This document shows, piece by piece, positions 31,934 to 40,493 of a stretch of DNA of 64,000 bases. The position numbers were made by a program, and so were the translations under genes. Position 1 is the stretch's first letter. Each line of letters starts with the position of its first letter. Origin of the DNA: Dethiosulfatarculus sandiegensis (lineage in GTDB: Bacteria > Desulfobacterota > Desulfarculia > Desulfarculales > Desulfarculaceae); NCBI RefSeq assembly GCF_000931935.2, contig NZ_AZAC01000056.1, positions 289,359 to 353,358 of the forward strand, written 5' to 3'. The notes beneath the pieces were generated by a model. The model was not told where the DNA came from and made no database searches. It saw only the letters and a list, made by a program, of their open reading frames with translations.

Positions 31934-34606
31934 TTATTGGTCCAGGTCATAGACTGCCTGGTATTTTTTCCCGTCTTTGGTTTTGGTGAGTTTACTGCCG
32001 AACCGTTTGTGCAGGGCCACCATGCCCTTGTTTTCCGCCATAAGATAGCCCCACAAGCGTTTTAAACCCCGTTTCTTACCGGTTTCAATGGCCACATTCA
32101 TGAGCATGGCCCCTATGCCTTGTTCCTGCCAGGGGTCTCCCACCACAATGGCCCATTCCGCACTGACTCCGTCCGGATCTCCCGATAGCCTGGTGAGCCC
32201 CACCATGGTGGGTTTGTGGCCGGAAAGATCAAGTGCCACCAGGGCCAGATCCCGGTCATAGTCAACCTGGGTGAAACGCACCAGGGTGTCTCTGTCTAAA
32301 ACAGTCACCTTGCGTAAGAATCGGTTGTAAATGCTTTTTTGGCTCATGGTTTCAAATAGTTCCAGCATCATGGGCGCGTCTTCCGGCTTTATGGGGCGGA
32401 TAAAGAGCTTGTGACCGGTTTTGGTCTCCCGAAAACCTTCGTACTCAGCCGGGTAGGGGCTTATGGACAGATGCAGGGGAGAAGGCTCCGCAGCGGGCGA
32501 AATCATCACCCTGGCGTCTAAGGCGGAAGCCCATCCCGGGGTGAGCAAAAGGGGATTTATATCCAACTCGGCTATCTCAGGCAGATCTATGACCAGTTGA
32601 CTTAAGCGGACCATTATTTCTTCCAATTGGTCCAGGTTGACCTTGGCGATGTTTCTGTAGCCCTTCAACAGGCGGTAGACTTTGGTTTCCTCTATCATGC
32701 GCCTGGCCAGAAGGTGGTTCAGGGGGGGCAGGCCAATAGCCCGGTCCTTGAAAAGTTCGGTCATGACCCCGCCCATGCCGAACATGATAACCGGCCCGAA
32801 ATCCGGATCTCTTTTCACTCCCAGGATAACCTCCTGGCCCTTTTGACGTATCATGGGCTGAATGGTGACCCCGCCGAAGTGGGCCTCAGGATCGTATTCA
32901 CGGGTGGCCGCCTGAATGGTATTAAAGGCCTTGACCACCTCATTTTCATTGCGAAGATCAAGGACCACACCGCCCATATCTGATTTATGGGTGATGGTTT
33001 TGGAGTGAAGCTTGACCACCACCGGAAAGCCCATCTCCGCAGCCATGGCCCTGGCTTCCTTGGCGCTTTCGGCCACCTTGGCCAGGGTGGCCGGTATGCC
33101 GTAGGCCCTGAGAAGGTTTTTGGAGTCCACTTCGGTCAGAAGGCTTTCTTTGTTTTCCAGGGCCCTTGTTGCGATCTCCCTGGCTTTTTGGGGATCTATG
33201 GCCGCATTCTGGCTGGTCTCCGAGGGGATTTCCTGCAGCATTTCCTGGTTGCGGCCATAGGTGTACATGTAGTGAAAGGCCCTTATGGCCCCTTCGGGAT
33301 TGGGGTAGGTTGGGATCCCGCTTTGGTTCAGGATTTTTCGACCGGCTTCCATTTCCTTGCCGCCGAGCCAAACCGCAAAGGTGGGGAAGTCGAGATCAAA
33401 AAGCGCCTCAGCGATATCCTTGGCAAACTCCACTGAAGAGAACATGGCCATTGGCGGCAGCATAATCAAAACTGCGTCAAAGTCCTTGGAATGGCAGCAG
33501 ATATCTATGGCCTTTTTAAAGGTTTCCGGCGTGGCCGCGCCGGTTAGGTCCATGGGGTTTGATTTACTCCATATGGGCGGGCAGATGGCGTCTAATTTGG
33601 CAAAGGTCTCTTCACTCAAAGGAGCGGGTTCCAGGCCATAGGAGGCCAGGTAGTCTGCCGCCATCACACCGGGGCCTCCGGCGTTGGTGACAATGGCCAG
33701 CCTGGGACCCTTGGGCCGGGGTTGCTTGGCCATCAGCTCCGCGCAGCCAAAGAGGTCGCCCAAGGTGTCCACCCGTACAATACCCGCCCTTTTAAAGGCG
33801 GCGTCATAGACAGCGTCTTCACCCACCAGGGAGCCGGTGTGGCTTTGGGCGGCCTTGGCTCCAGCCTGGGAGCGGCCGCTTTTCAAGACCACTATGGGTT
33901 TGACTCGGGAGACGGCCCTGGCCGCGCTGATGAATTTACGGTGGTTGTTGATCATCTCCACATAGAGCAGGATGCTTTTCACCTCGGGGTCGTTGCCCAG
34001 GTAGTCGATCAGGTCGCCGAAATCAACATCCAGCATGGAGCCGATGCTGATGAAGTGGGAAAATCCCATCTGTTCCTGGGCTGCGAAATCCAGAACAGAG
34101 GTGCAGACAGCCCCGCTTTGGGAAATAAAGGCCAGGTTGCCGGGATTGGCCATGATATGGGCAAAGCTGGCGTTCATATTGGCCTGGGAGCTGACCACCC
34201 CGAGGCAGTTGGGGCCGACGACCCTGACACCGCCTTTTTCGGCAATGGCCAGGATTTCCTTTTCCAGGGCCTCGCCCTCGGGGCCAACTTCCTTGCCTCC
34301 GGCCGAGATGATTACTGTTCCGCCTATGCCCAGGTCAACGCATTGCTGCATGATTGCCGGTACGGTTTTTATGTTGGTGCAGATTACCGCGCAGTCAATG
34401 GGCTTTTTAACCATCTGAAGGCTGCTGAAGGCCTTAATGCCCATGATCTCCGGTTTTTTGGGATGAATGGGGTAGATATCGCCTTTAAATCCGCCTTTGA
34501 TCAGGTTGTGCACCAGGGATCTGCCCAGGCTTTTGGGGCGATCCGTGGCCCCCACTACGGCAATGCTTTGAGGTTTCAGGATCTTGTCCAGGTTGTAAAG
34601 GCTCAT
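31934..34606 (-). CDS. ADP-forming acyl-CoA synthetase fused to a GNAT acetyltransferase domain
   Basis: A single 890-residue chain. The order is CoA-binding Rossmann domain (SIAVVGATDRPKSLGRSLV), succinyl-CoA ligase-like domain (GPNCLGVVSSQANMNASF, SHTGSLVGEDAVYDAAF), ATP-grasp domain (ESLLTEVDSKNLLRAYGIP, GFPVVVKLHSKTITHKSDMGG) and, from about residue 730, a GNAT fold (VGLTRLSGDPDGVSAEWAIVVGDPWQEQGIGAMLM). GGGAG precedes the ATG at 34606, so the longer frame is not used. The arrangement matches Pat/YfiQ-type protein acetyltransferases, but the synthetase halves look catalytic here. Whether it makes acyl-CoA, acetylates proteins, or both is unknown. Confidence 0.92.
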   Translation of the reverse strand: MSLYNLDKILKPQSIAVVGATDRPKSLGRSLVHNLIKGGFKGDIYPIHPKKPEIMGIKAFSSLQMVKKPIDCAVICTNIKTVPAIMQQCVDLGIGGTVIISAGGKEVGPEGEALEKEILAIAEKGGVRVVGPNCLGVVSSQANMNASFAHIMANPGNLAFISQSGAVCTSVLDFAAQEQMGFSHFISIGSMLDVDFGDLIDYLGNDPEVKSILLYVEMINNHRKFISAARAVSRVKPIVVLKSGRSQAGAKAAQSHTGSLVGEDAVYDAAFKRAGIVRVDTLGDLFGCAELMAKQPRPKGPRLAIVTNAGGPGVMAADYLASYGLEPAPLSEETFAKLDAICPPIWSKSNPMDLTGAATPETFKKAIDICCHSKDFDAVLIMLPPMAMFSSVEFAKDIAEALFDLDFPTFAVWLGGKEMEAGRKILNQSGIPTYPNPEGAIRAFHYMYTYGRNQEMLQEIPSETSQNAAIDPQKAREIATRALENKESLLTEVDSKNLLRAYGIPATLAKVAESAKEARAMAAEMGFPVVVKLHSKTITHKSDMGGVVLDLRNENEVVKAFNTIQAATREYDPEAHFGGVTIQPMIRQKGQEVILGVKRDPDFGPVIMFGMGGVMTELFKDRAIGLPPLNHLLARRMIEETKVYRLLKGYRNIAKVNLDQLEEIMVRLSQLVIDLPEIAELDINPLLLTPGWASALDARVMISPAAEPSPLHLSISPYPAEYEGFRETKTGHKLFIRPIKPEDAPMMLELFETMSQKSIYNRFLRKVTVLDRDTLVRFTQVDYDRDLALVALDLSGHKPTMVGLTRLSGDPDGVSAEWAIVVGDPWQEQGIGAMLMNVAIETGKKRGLKRLWGYLMAENKGMVALHKRFGSKLTKTKDGKKYQAVYDLDQ

Positions 34607-35018
34607 GATCTGCTCCCGGCCGCTTCTTCGGCCAGCTTGTGACACGTAGTGTTACCGGTTTGGTCAAAAGGTCGATTGTTATTCGGACCTTTGACTACTT
34701 TTCCCGAGGGTGTTTTTAAAAAAACGAGCGGTTTTAAACTGTTTAAAAAAATAACGTATGTTTCAAGCATAGCAAATTGTTGACAAATGCGCCTGTTCAA
34801 TCCTTTTAACCTTTGCCGCCCTATTGCAAGGAAAAGGGGGCGGACAGGTGGCTTGGACCAGGCTGAAATATACGGTCCCCAAAGGCGGCACCAGATTCTA
34901 AGCCTATATGCCCTTGTATGCAAGTGGACAAGCTGGGGAGTTGGTAAAAGGTTTAAACAGCCGAAAACGGCTCCAGAGAAAAATGGACGTAGCATATTGA
35001 GGCTGCTATATTTACGAA
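34607..35018. promoter_or_regulatory. Divergent intergenic region with a possible sigma-70-type promoter
   Basis: AT-richer than the flanks, with no convincing gene (a short plus-strand frame lacks family features). On plus, TTGACA (34780-34785) is followed by an 18-base spacer and TTTTAA (34804-34809), a possible promoter for the repeat-protein gene. The synthetase promoter on minus must also lie here. Confidence 0.35.
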
Positions 35019-35831
35019 ATGTTTTTCAAACAGCTTGAACCGGAAAAGATCGGCCAGAAGAAACCCCATGTAAAAGAGGGCAGGATAGCTGTGCGCTATG
35101 CTTTCAGGGGCGCCCAAAAGCCCCAGGTGAGCGGCGGTGAGTTTTCCGGGCCGTTTTCTTTTTACGGCACGGAGAGGCCCTTGGTCAAAAAGGGGCTTTT
35201 TTCAGGGGATCTCTGTTTTTACGCGGCCAATAAGGGACTGGTTCAAGGGGGGGAGTTCACCGGGAAAAGCGCCTTTATGGGCAGCCACGACACCAAAGTG
35301 GAAGACGGCTCCTTCAGCGGGGAATGGGCTTTTTGCGAAAGCAACGAGGCTTTGGTCAGCGGAGGGGCCTTCTCGGGCTTTGAGGCCTTTACCGAATCCA
35401 ATCAGACCCGTATTCAGGGCGGTGAGTTCACAGGCAGCCTTTTCGGGCTGTTGGCCAAGGGCATGCTCATTACCGGCGGCCGTTTCACAGGCGATCAAGC
35501 CCTTAGGGGCAGCGTTCAGGCCCTTGTCCTGGGAGGGGAATTTTTCGGTGAACGAACCTTTGTGGAGGCTGAGCAGCTGTTGCTTGTCCTGGACCGGCAT
35601 CTTGAGGAAGTGGTGCTGCCTAAAAGCGGGGTTTTGGCTGTCAGAAGCATTGGGAAACTGATCCGGGACCCGGACAAACCGGGAAACGCCCTGGTTCTGG
35701 CCCTTGAGGTGGGACAGGGAAAAGAGCATGCCCGGATTGTTTCCGCAGAAGATCTTCCCCTGGGTGTCAAGGACCCGGCCCTGGCTCTGGCCGCGCTTGA
35801 AGAGCTTAAGAAAAAATTCGGCCGGAGCTGA
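35019..35831 (+). CDS. Unrecognised protein with eight GG-F-G repeats, beta-helix-like
   Basis: I do not recognise this 270-residue protein. Residues about 24-185 hold eight repeats of 19-20 residues with the pattern v-x-GG-x-F-(S/T)-G-x(3)-F; for example VSGGEFSGPFSFYG and VQGGEFTGKSAFMG. The regular spacing suggests a right-handed beta-solenoid with one turn per repeat. The last 85 residues are a different, mixed helical segment (LALEVGQGKEHARIVSAEDLPLGVKD). No signal peptide, no transmembrane segment and no clear ribosome site for the ATG; a downstream GTG near 35091 is an alternative start. It is followed after 83 bases by a MinD-like ATPase and may act with it. Confidence 0.75.
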   Translation: MFFKQLEPEKIGQKKPHVKEGRIAVRYAFRGAQKPQVSGGEFSGPFSFYGTERPLVKKGLFSGDLCFYAANKGLVQGGEFTGKSAFMGSHDTKVEDGSFSGEWAFCESNEALVSGGAFSGFEAFTESNQTRIQGGEFTGSLFGLLAKGMLITGGRFTGDQALRGSVQALVLGGEFFGERTFVEAEQLLLVLDRHLEEVVLPKSGVLAVRSIGKLIRDPDKPGNALVLALEVGQGKEHARIVSAEDLPLGVKDPALALAALEELKKKFGRS

Positions 35832-35914
35832 TCAGGCCAACCTGCTTTTAGTAAATTAATTCCGGGAAGACGGGGCGTTATCCTTTCTTTTTCTAACTCC
35901 TGCCCTGGATAAAA

Positions 35915-36931
35915 ATGCCTAAGAACAAGATAAAAAAAATATTGCCCGTAGTTTTGCCGGTGGGAGGCGGCAAAGGGGGGACAGGCAGGAGTCTGGTCAC
36001 TGCCAACCTGGGGCTTATCCTGGCCCGTCTGGAACATAAAGTGGTTTGTGTGGATGCGGACCTGGGCGGATCAGATTTGCACAACCTTTTGGGGCTTGAG
36101 AATGACCTGGCCGGTTTGGGAGAAGTGCTGGCCGATAAAAACCTCACTGTTGACCAGGTGGTTCATCCGGTTCTGGAACCGGATTTCAGCTTTTTGCCCG
36201 GCGACGCCATGATGGTGGCCACTGCCAACCCGGTTTTTCAAAAAAAACGTAAACTGCTCCACGACCTCGGGAAATTGCCCTGTGAGTTTCTACTCATGGA
36301 TCTGGGAGGAGGCACCAGCATAACGGTGCTGGATTTTTTTCTGGCCAGCCCTCTCTCCCTGGTGTTGATGTTGCCGGAAAAACCCTCCGCCCTGGCGGCC
36401 TTTAACTTTATAAAAAACGCCTTGTTCCGGGCCATGGACCGTATTTTCCGTCAGAACAACCGCACCAAGGCTGTTTTGGAGGAATACAGGCGGCGGGGCA
36501 GGGGGCCGGGAAGTGTCAAGCTCTTTGAGCTGGTGATGGCCCTGGAAAAGGCCAAACCGGGTGAAGGGAAGAGGGCCAGGGAGATAATCAAACAGATGCG
36601 CCCCAAACTTTTGCTGAACCGGGTGAAGCAGGTCGATGATTTTGTTTATGCCCAGCAACTGGAAAAGTGGGTTGCCACTGACCTGGGAGTGCCTTTGGAA
36701 ACCCTGGGCTTTTTGCCTGAGGATGAAAATCTGCAACAAGCCGCTAAAAAAGGGGTGGCGGCCATGGATTTTGATCCCGCCTCGCCTTTCTGTAGAGCCC
36801 TCACCCTGATAGGCCTTAAATTGAGCCCTTGGGCGGGCAGGGTTTCTGAATATCAGGAGCACAAGGACTATAAAGACAGCTTTGGCCGGGCCGCCACGGA
36901 ATTCGCTCCTTTTTTCCCGCCGCCGGTTTAG
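35915..36931 (+). CDS. MinD/ParA-superfamily ATPase
   Basis: A 338-residue P-loop ATPase of the MinD/Mrp/FlhG group. The deviant Walker A is GGGKGGTGRSLVTANLGLIL, with Asp in VDADLGGSDLHNLLGL as switch I and a later LMDLGGGTS switch II. The middle region is charged and longer than in typical MinD. No C-terminal amphipathic targeting helix is evident. It starts 83 bases after the repeat-protein gene on the same strand, so the two may form an operon and act together in positioning or assembly. Assignment to FlhG, MinD or an Mrp-like scaffold cannot be settled here. Ends before the twin hairpin repeats. Confidence 0.85.
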   Translation: MPKNKIKKILPVVLPVGGGKGGTGRSLVTANLGLILARLEHKVVCVDADLGGSDLHNLLGLENDLAGLGEVLADKNLTVDQVVHPVLEPDFSFLPGDAMMVATANPVFQKKRKLLHDLGKLPCEFLLMDLGGGTSITVLDFFLASPLSLVLMLPEKPSALAAFNFIKNALFRAMDRIFRQNNRTKAVLEEYRRRGRGPGSVKLFELVMALEKAKPGEGKRAREIIKQMRPKLLLNRVKQVDDFVYAQQLEKWVATDLGVPLETLGFLPEDENLQQAAKKGVAAMDFDPASPFCRALTLIGLKLSPWAGRVSEYQEHKDYKDSFGRAATEFAPFFPPPV

Positions 36932-36942
36932 AACAACCGCAT

Positions 36943-37018
36943 AATTCGAGCCATCTTGTCAAAACGTGTTTTTGACAAGTGGTATCCGTCAAAGTCCAGG
37001 AGGACTTTGACGGCAGTA
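36943..37018. repeat. 76-bp hairpin repeat, copy 1
   Basis: First copy of a 76-base unit with two stem-loops: CTTGTCAAAA/TTTTTGACAAG and CCGTCAAAGTCC/GGACTTTGACGG (loop AGGA). It differs from copy 2 at only two positions (T/C at the loop side of the first stem and four bases later). The unit starts AATTCGAGCC and ends CGGCAGTA. It lies between two convergent genes. Confidence 0.9.
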
Positions 37019-37070
37019 TAACACGGGCCAAGGACGGCCCGTCGAATTGAGAGGCTTTCCTAAGCCGACC

Positions 37071-37146
37071 AATTCGAGCCATCTTGTCAAAACGTGTTTT
37101 TGACAAGCGGCATCCGTCAAAGTCCAGGAGGACTTTGACGGCAGTA
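37071..37146. repeat. 76-bp hairpin repeat, copy 2
   Basis: Second copy, in the same orientation 52 bases after copy 1, ending 1 base before the chelatase subunit stop codon. The spacer between copies has two more small inverted repeats (CGGGCC/GGCCCG at 37024-37041 and GGCTT/AAGCC at 37053-37066), and TCGAATTG/CAATTCGA spans spacer and repeat. The whole 200 bases should fold strongly in RNA and may terminate both convergent transcripts. REP-like in character. Confidence 0.9.
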
Positions 37147-37147
37147 A

Positions 37148-38179
37148 TTAGACCCGTTTCAGGCGATCTGCTATATCAAATTCCATCTCAGCCAAGGGGC
37201 GTCTGCGCAGGCGGTGGGGTAGGGCCAAGAGGGCGGCCTGGTCCACATCCTTGAGTTCCACCTGGTTCCTTTGTTCCAGTGCGGCCAGGGTGACGGCAGT
37301 CTTCAGCATGGTCAGGTCACCGCGGTGGCCGTCGACCTCAAGCGCAAGACTGATAGCCACCACCCGGTCGATTATGGCCTGGCTGTATTCCACTTTAGGT
37401 AAAAGGTCTCTGGCTCGGGCCAGTTCCTTGGTGAGGGCCTCTCCTTCGGCCTCATAGGAACGGCTGAATTCATAGGGGTCTTTTTCGTATAATAAACGCA
37501 ATTTAATCACTTTTTGGCGGCTGTTCGGGTCTGTCAGGCCCCTAACCTGAACACAAAGCCCAAAGCGGTCGGTGAGCTGGGGCCTCAGCTCGCCTTCTTC
37601 GGGGTTCATGGTTCCCACCAGGGTGAAGCGGGCCGGGTGGCTCACGCTCATCGCTTCCCTTTCAACCGTGTTGACCCCCATGGCGGCTGCGTCCAAAAGC
37701 GCATCCACCAGATGGTCGTCCAAAAGGTTCACCTCGTCCACATAAAGGAGTTGGCGGTTGGCCGCGGCCAGGATTCCCGGTTGAAACCTGGTTTGTCCCT
37801 CTTTCAATGCGGTCTCCAGGTCCAGGGTTCCCAAGAGCCGGTCCTCCGTGGCCCCCACCGGCAGCTCCACCACCCTTACCCTGCGGGTGTCGGCTTCCAG
37901 TTTTTCCCCTTTTTCCAGCCTGGTCAGGCAATCCTGGCACATGGTTTTGGGATCATGGGGGTTGCAGCCGTAGGCGCAGCCTGTAACCACCTCCTGTTCC
38001 GGCAGAAGCTCGGCCAGGGCCCGCACTGCCGTGGATTTGGCGGTTCCCTTTTCCCCCCTGATCAGGACCCCGCCTATGGAGGGATTCACCAGGTTGGCCT
38101 TAAGGGCCAGTTTCATATTTTCCTGACCCACCAGGGCGGCAAAGGGATATATGGGCTGTTTTTGTATTTTTGCTTGCAT
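37148..38179 (-). CDS. Mg-chelatase-like AAA+ subunit I (ChlI/BchI family)
   Basis: A 343-residue AAA+ ATPase: LVGQENMKLALKANLVNP, Walker A RGEKGTAKSTAVRAL, VELPVGATEDRLLG, Walker B LLYVDEVNLLDDHLVDALLD, and arginine-finger region LTDRFGLCV. An inserted four-cysteine motif (CAYGCNPHDPKTMCQDC, CX3CX8CX2C) lies after Walker A. Start: AGGATTGGCC precedes the ATG at 38179; the upstream part of the frame is rejected. Family role: hexameric motor driving metal insertion into a tetrapyrrole by a large chelatase subunit (BchH/CobN), which is not in the window. It lies 8 bases after the D subunit. Whether the metal is Mg, Co or other is unknown. Confidence 0.9.
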   Translation of the reverse strand: MQAKIQKQPIYPFAALVGQENMKLALKANLVNPSIGGVLIRGEKGTAKSTAVRALAELLPEQEVVTGCAYGCNPHDPKTMCQDCLTRLEKGEKLEADTRRVRVVELPVGATEDRLLGTLDLETALKEGQTRFQPGILAAANRQLLYVDEVNLLDDHLVDALLDAAAMGVNTVEREAMSVSHPARFTLVGTMNPEEGELRPQLTDRFGLCVQVRGLTDPNSRQKVIKLRLLYEKDPYEFSRSYEAEGEALTKELARARDLLPKVEYSQAIIDRVVAISLALEVDGHRGDLTMLKTAVTLAALEQRNQVELKDVDQAALLALPHRLRRRPLAEMEFDIADRLKRV

Positions 38180-38187
38180 GGCCAATC

Positions 38188-40215
38188 CTAAAATTGGGCG
38201 CGGACCAGGTCCAGGACCCCTTCCGCGGTGAGTTTGCCCAAAGAAACGCATTTGGCCCCCATATATTGGGCCATGGGCTGACAGAGGTTTATCTCCTGTA
38301 CATTACCAGTGTCTGTGTCCACAATCACATAATTGGGCCGGGGATCGTTAGCCATGGCCTTGGCCAGGTTCAACACCTCCCGGTCCGCATATCCGCCGTC
38401 TCCCCAGCCGTCTCCCCAGCCGCCGCCTTTTTGCCCCGCTGATTTTCCGAGTTCCGAGGCGTTTAAGGGCACATTGGGGCGTCCATCGGTCAAGATCACC
38501 ACCAAAGGGGTGAGGCCAGGATCCCTCGTCATTTCCCTGGCCAGGACCTCTGACACAGCCACCAGCCCGGCGGCCAGGGGGGTTTTGCCACCGGTGGGAA
38601 GCTCGGCCAGCATGCGCCTGGCCACCTCCACGCTGGAAGTGGGAGGCAAAAGCACCTTGGCCGAAACTCCGCCAAAGGCAACCAGGCCCACCCTGTCTCT
38701 TTTTTGGTAGGCCTCGGTCAGAAGCCCCAATATGGCGGCCTTGGTGGTGGACATGCGGGTGGCCGCGTTCATGGAGCCCGACGCATCCACACAAAACAGG
38801 ACCAGACGCCCTTTTTTGGCGGAACGCACTTTTTCCCTGATATCCGGTTTGCGCACCACCAGGGCCGGTCCGCCCTTTACCCGCCGGTTTTTCTGATGGG
38901 GGGCGGCTGCCCTTACCGTGGCGTCCAGGGCCAGGGGCCTGCCCAGGATTTTGGGAGAGGCCCTGAGATAGCGGCCCCGGTCGCCGACTGACTCCCTGGC
39001 ATGGCGGCGGCCTGTCTGCACCCTGCTGGTCCCCTCCCGGGCCGGAAGCCTGGTGCCCACCGGCGTGACAGGGCCGGGCTCAAGCAGGAAAAGCGTTCTT
39101 TCGTCGCCTTGCCTTACTGCCTGGTCCGAGTTTTCCAACTCCCGGTCAACCTTAACCACCCGAACAGGCTCCTGGTCTTCTTCCTTGGGCAGAGAATGGG
39201 AGAGGCGCAGGCTGGGCTGCGCGGCCTGATTCAGGTCCCTTACAGGGGTGCGATGGGCCAGGGCCAGAGGAGCGGTCTGATTCACCATCTCAAGGGAAAC
39301 TTCTTTTGCCCCTTGCCAGGCCGCCAGGGCCCGTGCCGCCTTGATGCAGGACAGCTCGCCCCTTTGTCCCATGGTCATCATGGAGCCTGCCAGCTCACTG
39401 GCCAGGGCGCGGGCCCGGGCAGGGACCTGGATAAGGGGTAAATGTTTTCTGGCCAGAATCAGGCGCTGGCGCAATTTGATCTCGGTCGGGGCCCATTTGT
39501 TGCGAAAGGCGCTTGCGTCTTTTTCAAAGGCCATTCTGCGGATGAGCACTTCTTTGCGTAAACTCGGCTCCCTTTCTCCTATCACATCCACACTGAGGCC
39601 GAATCGGTCCAGAATTTGTGGCCCCAAGGGGCCTTCCTCAGGGTTGCAGCTCGCCACCAGGGCGAATTGGGCGGGATGGGTGAAGCTTATCCCTTCCCGC
39701 TCCACCACCACCCGGCCGCTGGCGCAGGCATCCAAAATGGTATGAATGACATGGGCAGGCAAAAGGTTGATTTCATCAATATATAAAACCCCCCGGTGAG
39801 CCTTGGCCAAAAGCCCGGGTTTGAGTTTCTGCCTGCCCCTTTGCACAGCCTCTTCAATATCCATGGAACCCAGCACCCGGTCGCTGGTGGCCCCCAGGGG
39901 AAGATCCACAAATGGAGTCAAGGCGGTTTCAACGGGCAGGGGGGGAGCAAGTTTTTGGCAATAGGGACATAAAGGCCCGTTTGGGTCGCAGCCCACCGGA
40001 CACCCCTTGACTATTTCCAAAGGCGGCAAGACCGAGGCCAATGCCCTGGAGGCTGTGGATTTGGCGGTTCCCTTTTCCCCCCTTAAAAGCACTCCGCCCA
40101 GGCTCAAGTCTATGGCTCCCAGGATAAGGGCCTGCTTAAGGGGTCCCTGGCCGCAGATGGCTGAAAAGGGATACCCGCTGAAGGCTTGGCGGGGAAATGG
40201 GGTTTGTTGGCTCAT
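38188..40215 (-). CDS. Mg-chelatase-like subunit D (AAA+ plus VWA domain)
   Basis: A 675-residue protein with an N-terminal AAA+ domain that keeps an intact Walker A (RGEKGTAKSTASRALAS) and Walker B (VLYIDEINLLPAHV), unlike classical BchD where the site is degenerate. A Cys insertion CPVGCDPNGPLCPYC (CX3CX6CX2C) mirrors the one in subunit I. A Pro/Arg-rich linker (about 340-440) leads to a VWA domain with MIDAS DASGS (in LFCVDASGSMNAA), TGGKTPLAAG and ILTDGRPN. With subunit I it would form the motor of a tetrapyrrole metallochelatase or a CobN-type cobaltochelatase. Operon order D then I. Confidence 0.9.
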   Translation of the reverse strand: MSQQTPFPRQAFSGYPFSAICGQGPLKQALILGAIDLSLGGVLLRGEKGTAKSTASRALASVLPPLEIVKGCPVGCDPNGPLCPYCQKLAPPLPVETALTPFVDLPLGATSDRVLGSMDIEEAVQRGRQKLKPGLLAKAHRGVLYIDEINLLPAHVIHTILDACASGRVVVEREGISFTHPAQFALVASCNPEEGPLGPQILDRFGLSVDVIGEREPSLRKEVLIRRMAFEKDASAFRNKWAPTEIKLRQRLILARKHLPLIQVPARARALASELAGSMMTMGQRGELSCIKAARALAAWQGAKEVSLEMVNQTAPLALAHRTPVRDLNQAAQPSLRLSHSLPKEEDQEPVRVVKVDRELENSDQAVRQGDERTLFLLEPGPVTPVGTRLPAREGTSRVQTGRRHARESVGDRGRYLRASPKILGRPLALDATVRAAAPHQKNRRVKGGPALVVRKPDIREKVRSAKKGRLVLFCVDASGSMNAATRMSTTKAAILGLLTEAYQKRDRVGLVAFGGVSAKVLLPPTSSVEVARRMLAELPTGGKTPLAAGLVAVSEVLAREMTRDPGLTPLVVILTDGRPNVPLNASELGKSAGQKGGGWGDGWGDGGYADREVLNLAKAMANDPRPNYVIVDTDTGNVQEINLCQPMAQYMGAKCVSLGKLTAEGVLDLVRAQF

Positions 40216-40246
40216 GTTCCGGCTCTTTTAATGTTTTTTAATCACG

Positions 40247-40307
40247 GGGCGGGACCCCTGTTTGCCCATTTAAAGCAAGGCGTGACACCAGGCATTGCGT
40301 CCCGCCC
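40247..40307 (-). promoter_or_regulatory. Structured leader upstream of the chelatase D gene
   Basis: An inverted repeat GGGCGGGAC/GTCCCGCCC encloses about 43 bases in the untranslated region before the D subunit start on minus. No cobalamin riboswitch core elements were recognised. It may be an uncharacterised RNA structure or simply a GC stem. Confidence 0.4.
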
Positions 40308-40435
40308 GGCAGGGTAAAGTTTAACAAAGCCGAGGGCGTTTGGTAGCCAAGAAAAAAAGCCGGGGCGCTTTGTGCCCGGAAAAGGATAAATAGTGGTGAA
40401 TATCTGACGGGGCCTTGACTTGGCCGGCAAATTTT

Positions 40436-40466
40436 AACCAGGCCCTACGGGGGATAGGGCCTGGTT
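40436..40466 (-). terminator. Terminator after the TIM-barrel isomerase gene
   Basis: A perfect 12-bp stem AACCAGGCCCTA/TAGGGCCTGGTT, 28 bases after the stop on minus, followed on minus by AAAATTT. This separates that gene from the chelatase operon. Confidence 0.75.
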
Positions 40467-40493
40467 AAGGAGGGAAGTGGGCTTTCGGGCCGT

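Noticed and set aside
33722..34642. A 306-residue plus-strand frame inside the acyl-CoA synthetase gene
   Set aside because: Antisense to clear ATP-dependent ligase sequence; no ribosome site and no domain.
34787..35038. An 83-residue plus-strand frame upstream of the repeat protein
   Set aside because: No family features, basic and compositionally random; likely chance frame in the divergent control region.
36943..37146. Start of a CRISPR array
   Set aside because: Only two 76-bp repeats with a structured 52-base spacer, no cas genes, and both repeats are double hairpins. This is not CRISPR-like.
40216..40493. A cobalamin riboswitch before the chelatase D gene
   Set aside because: The conserved core elements of the B12-box family could not be matched; only an inverted repeat is present.
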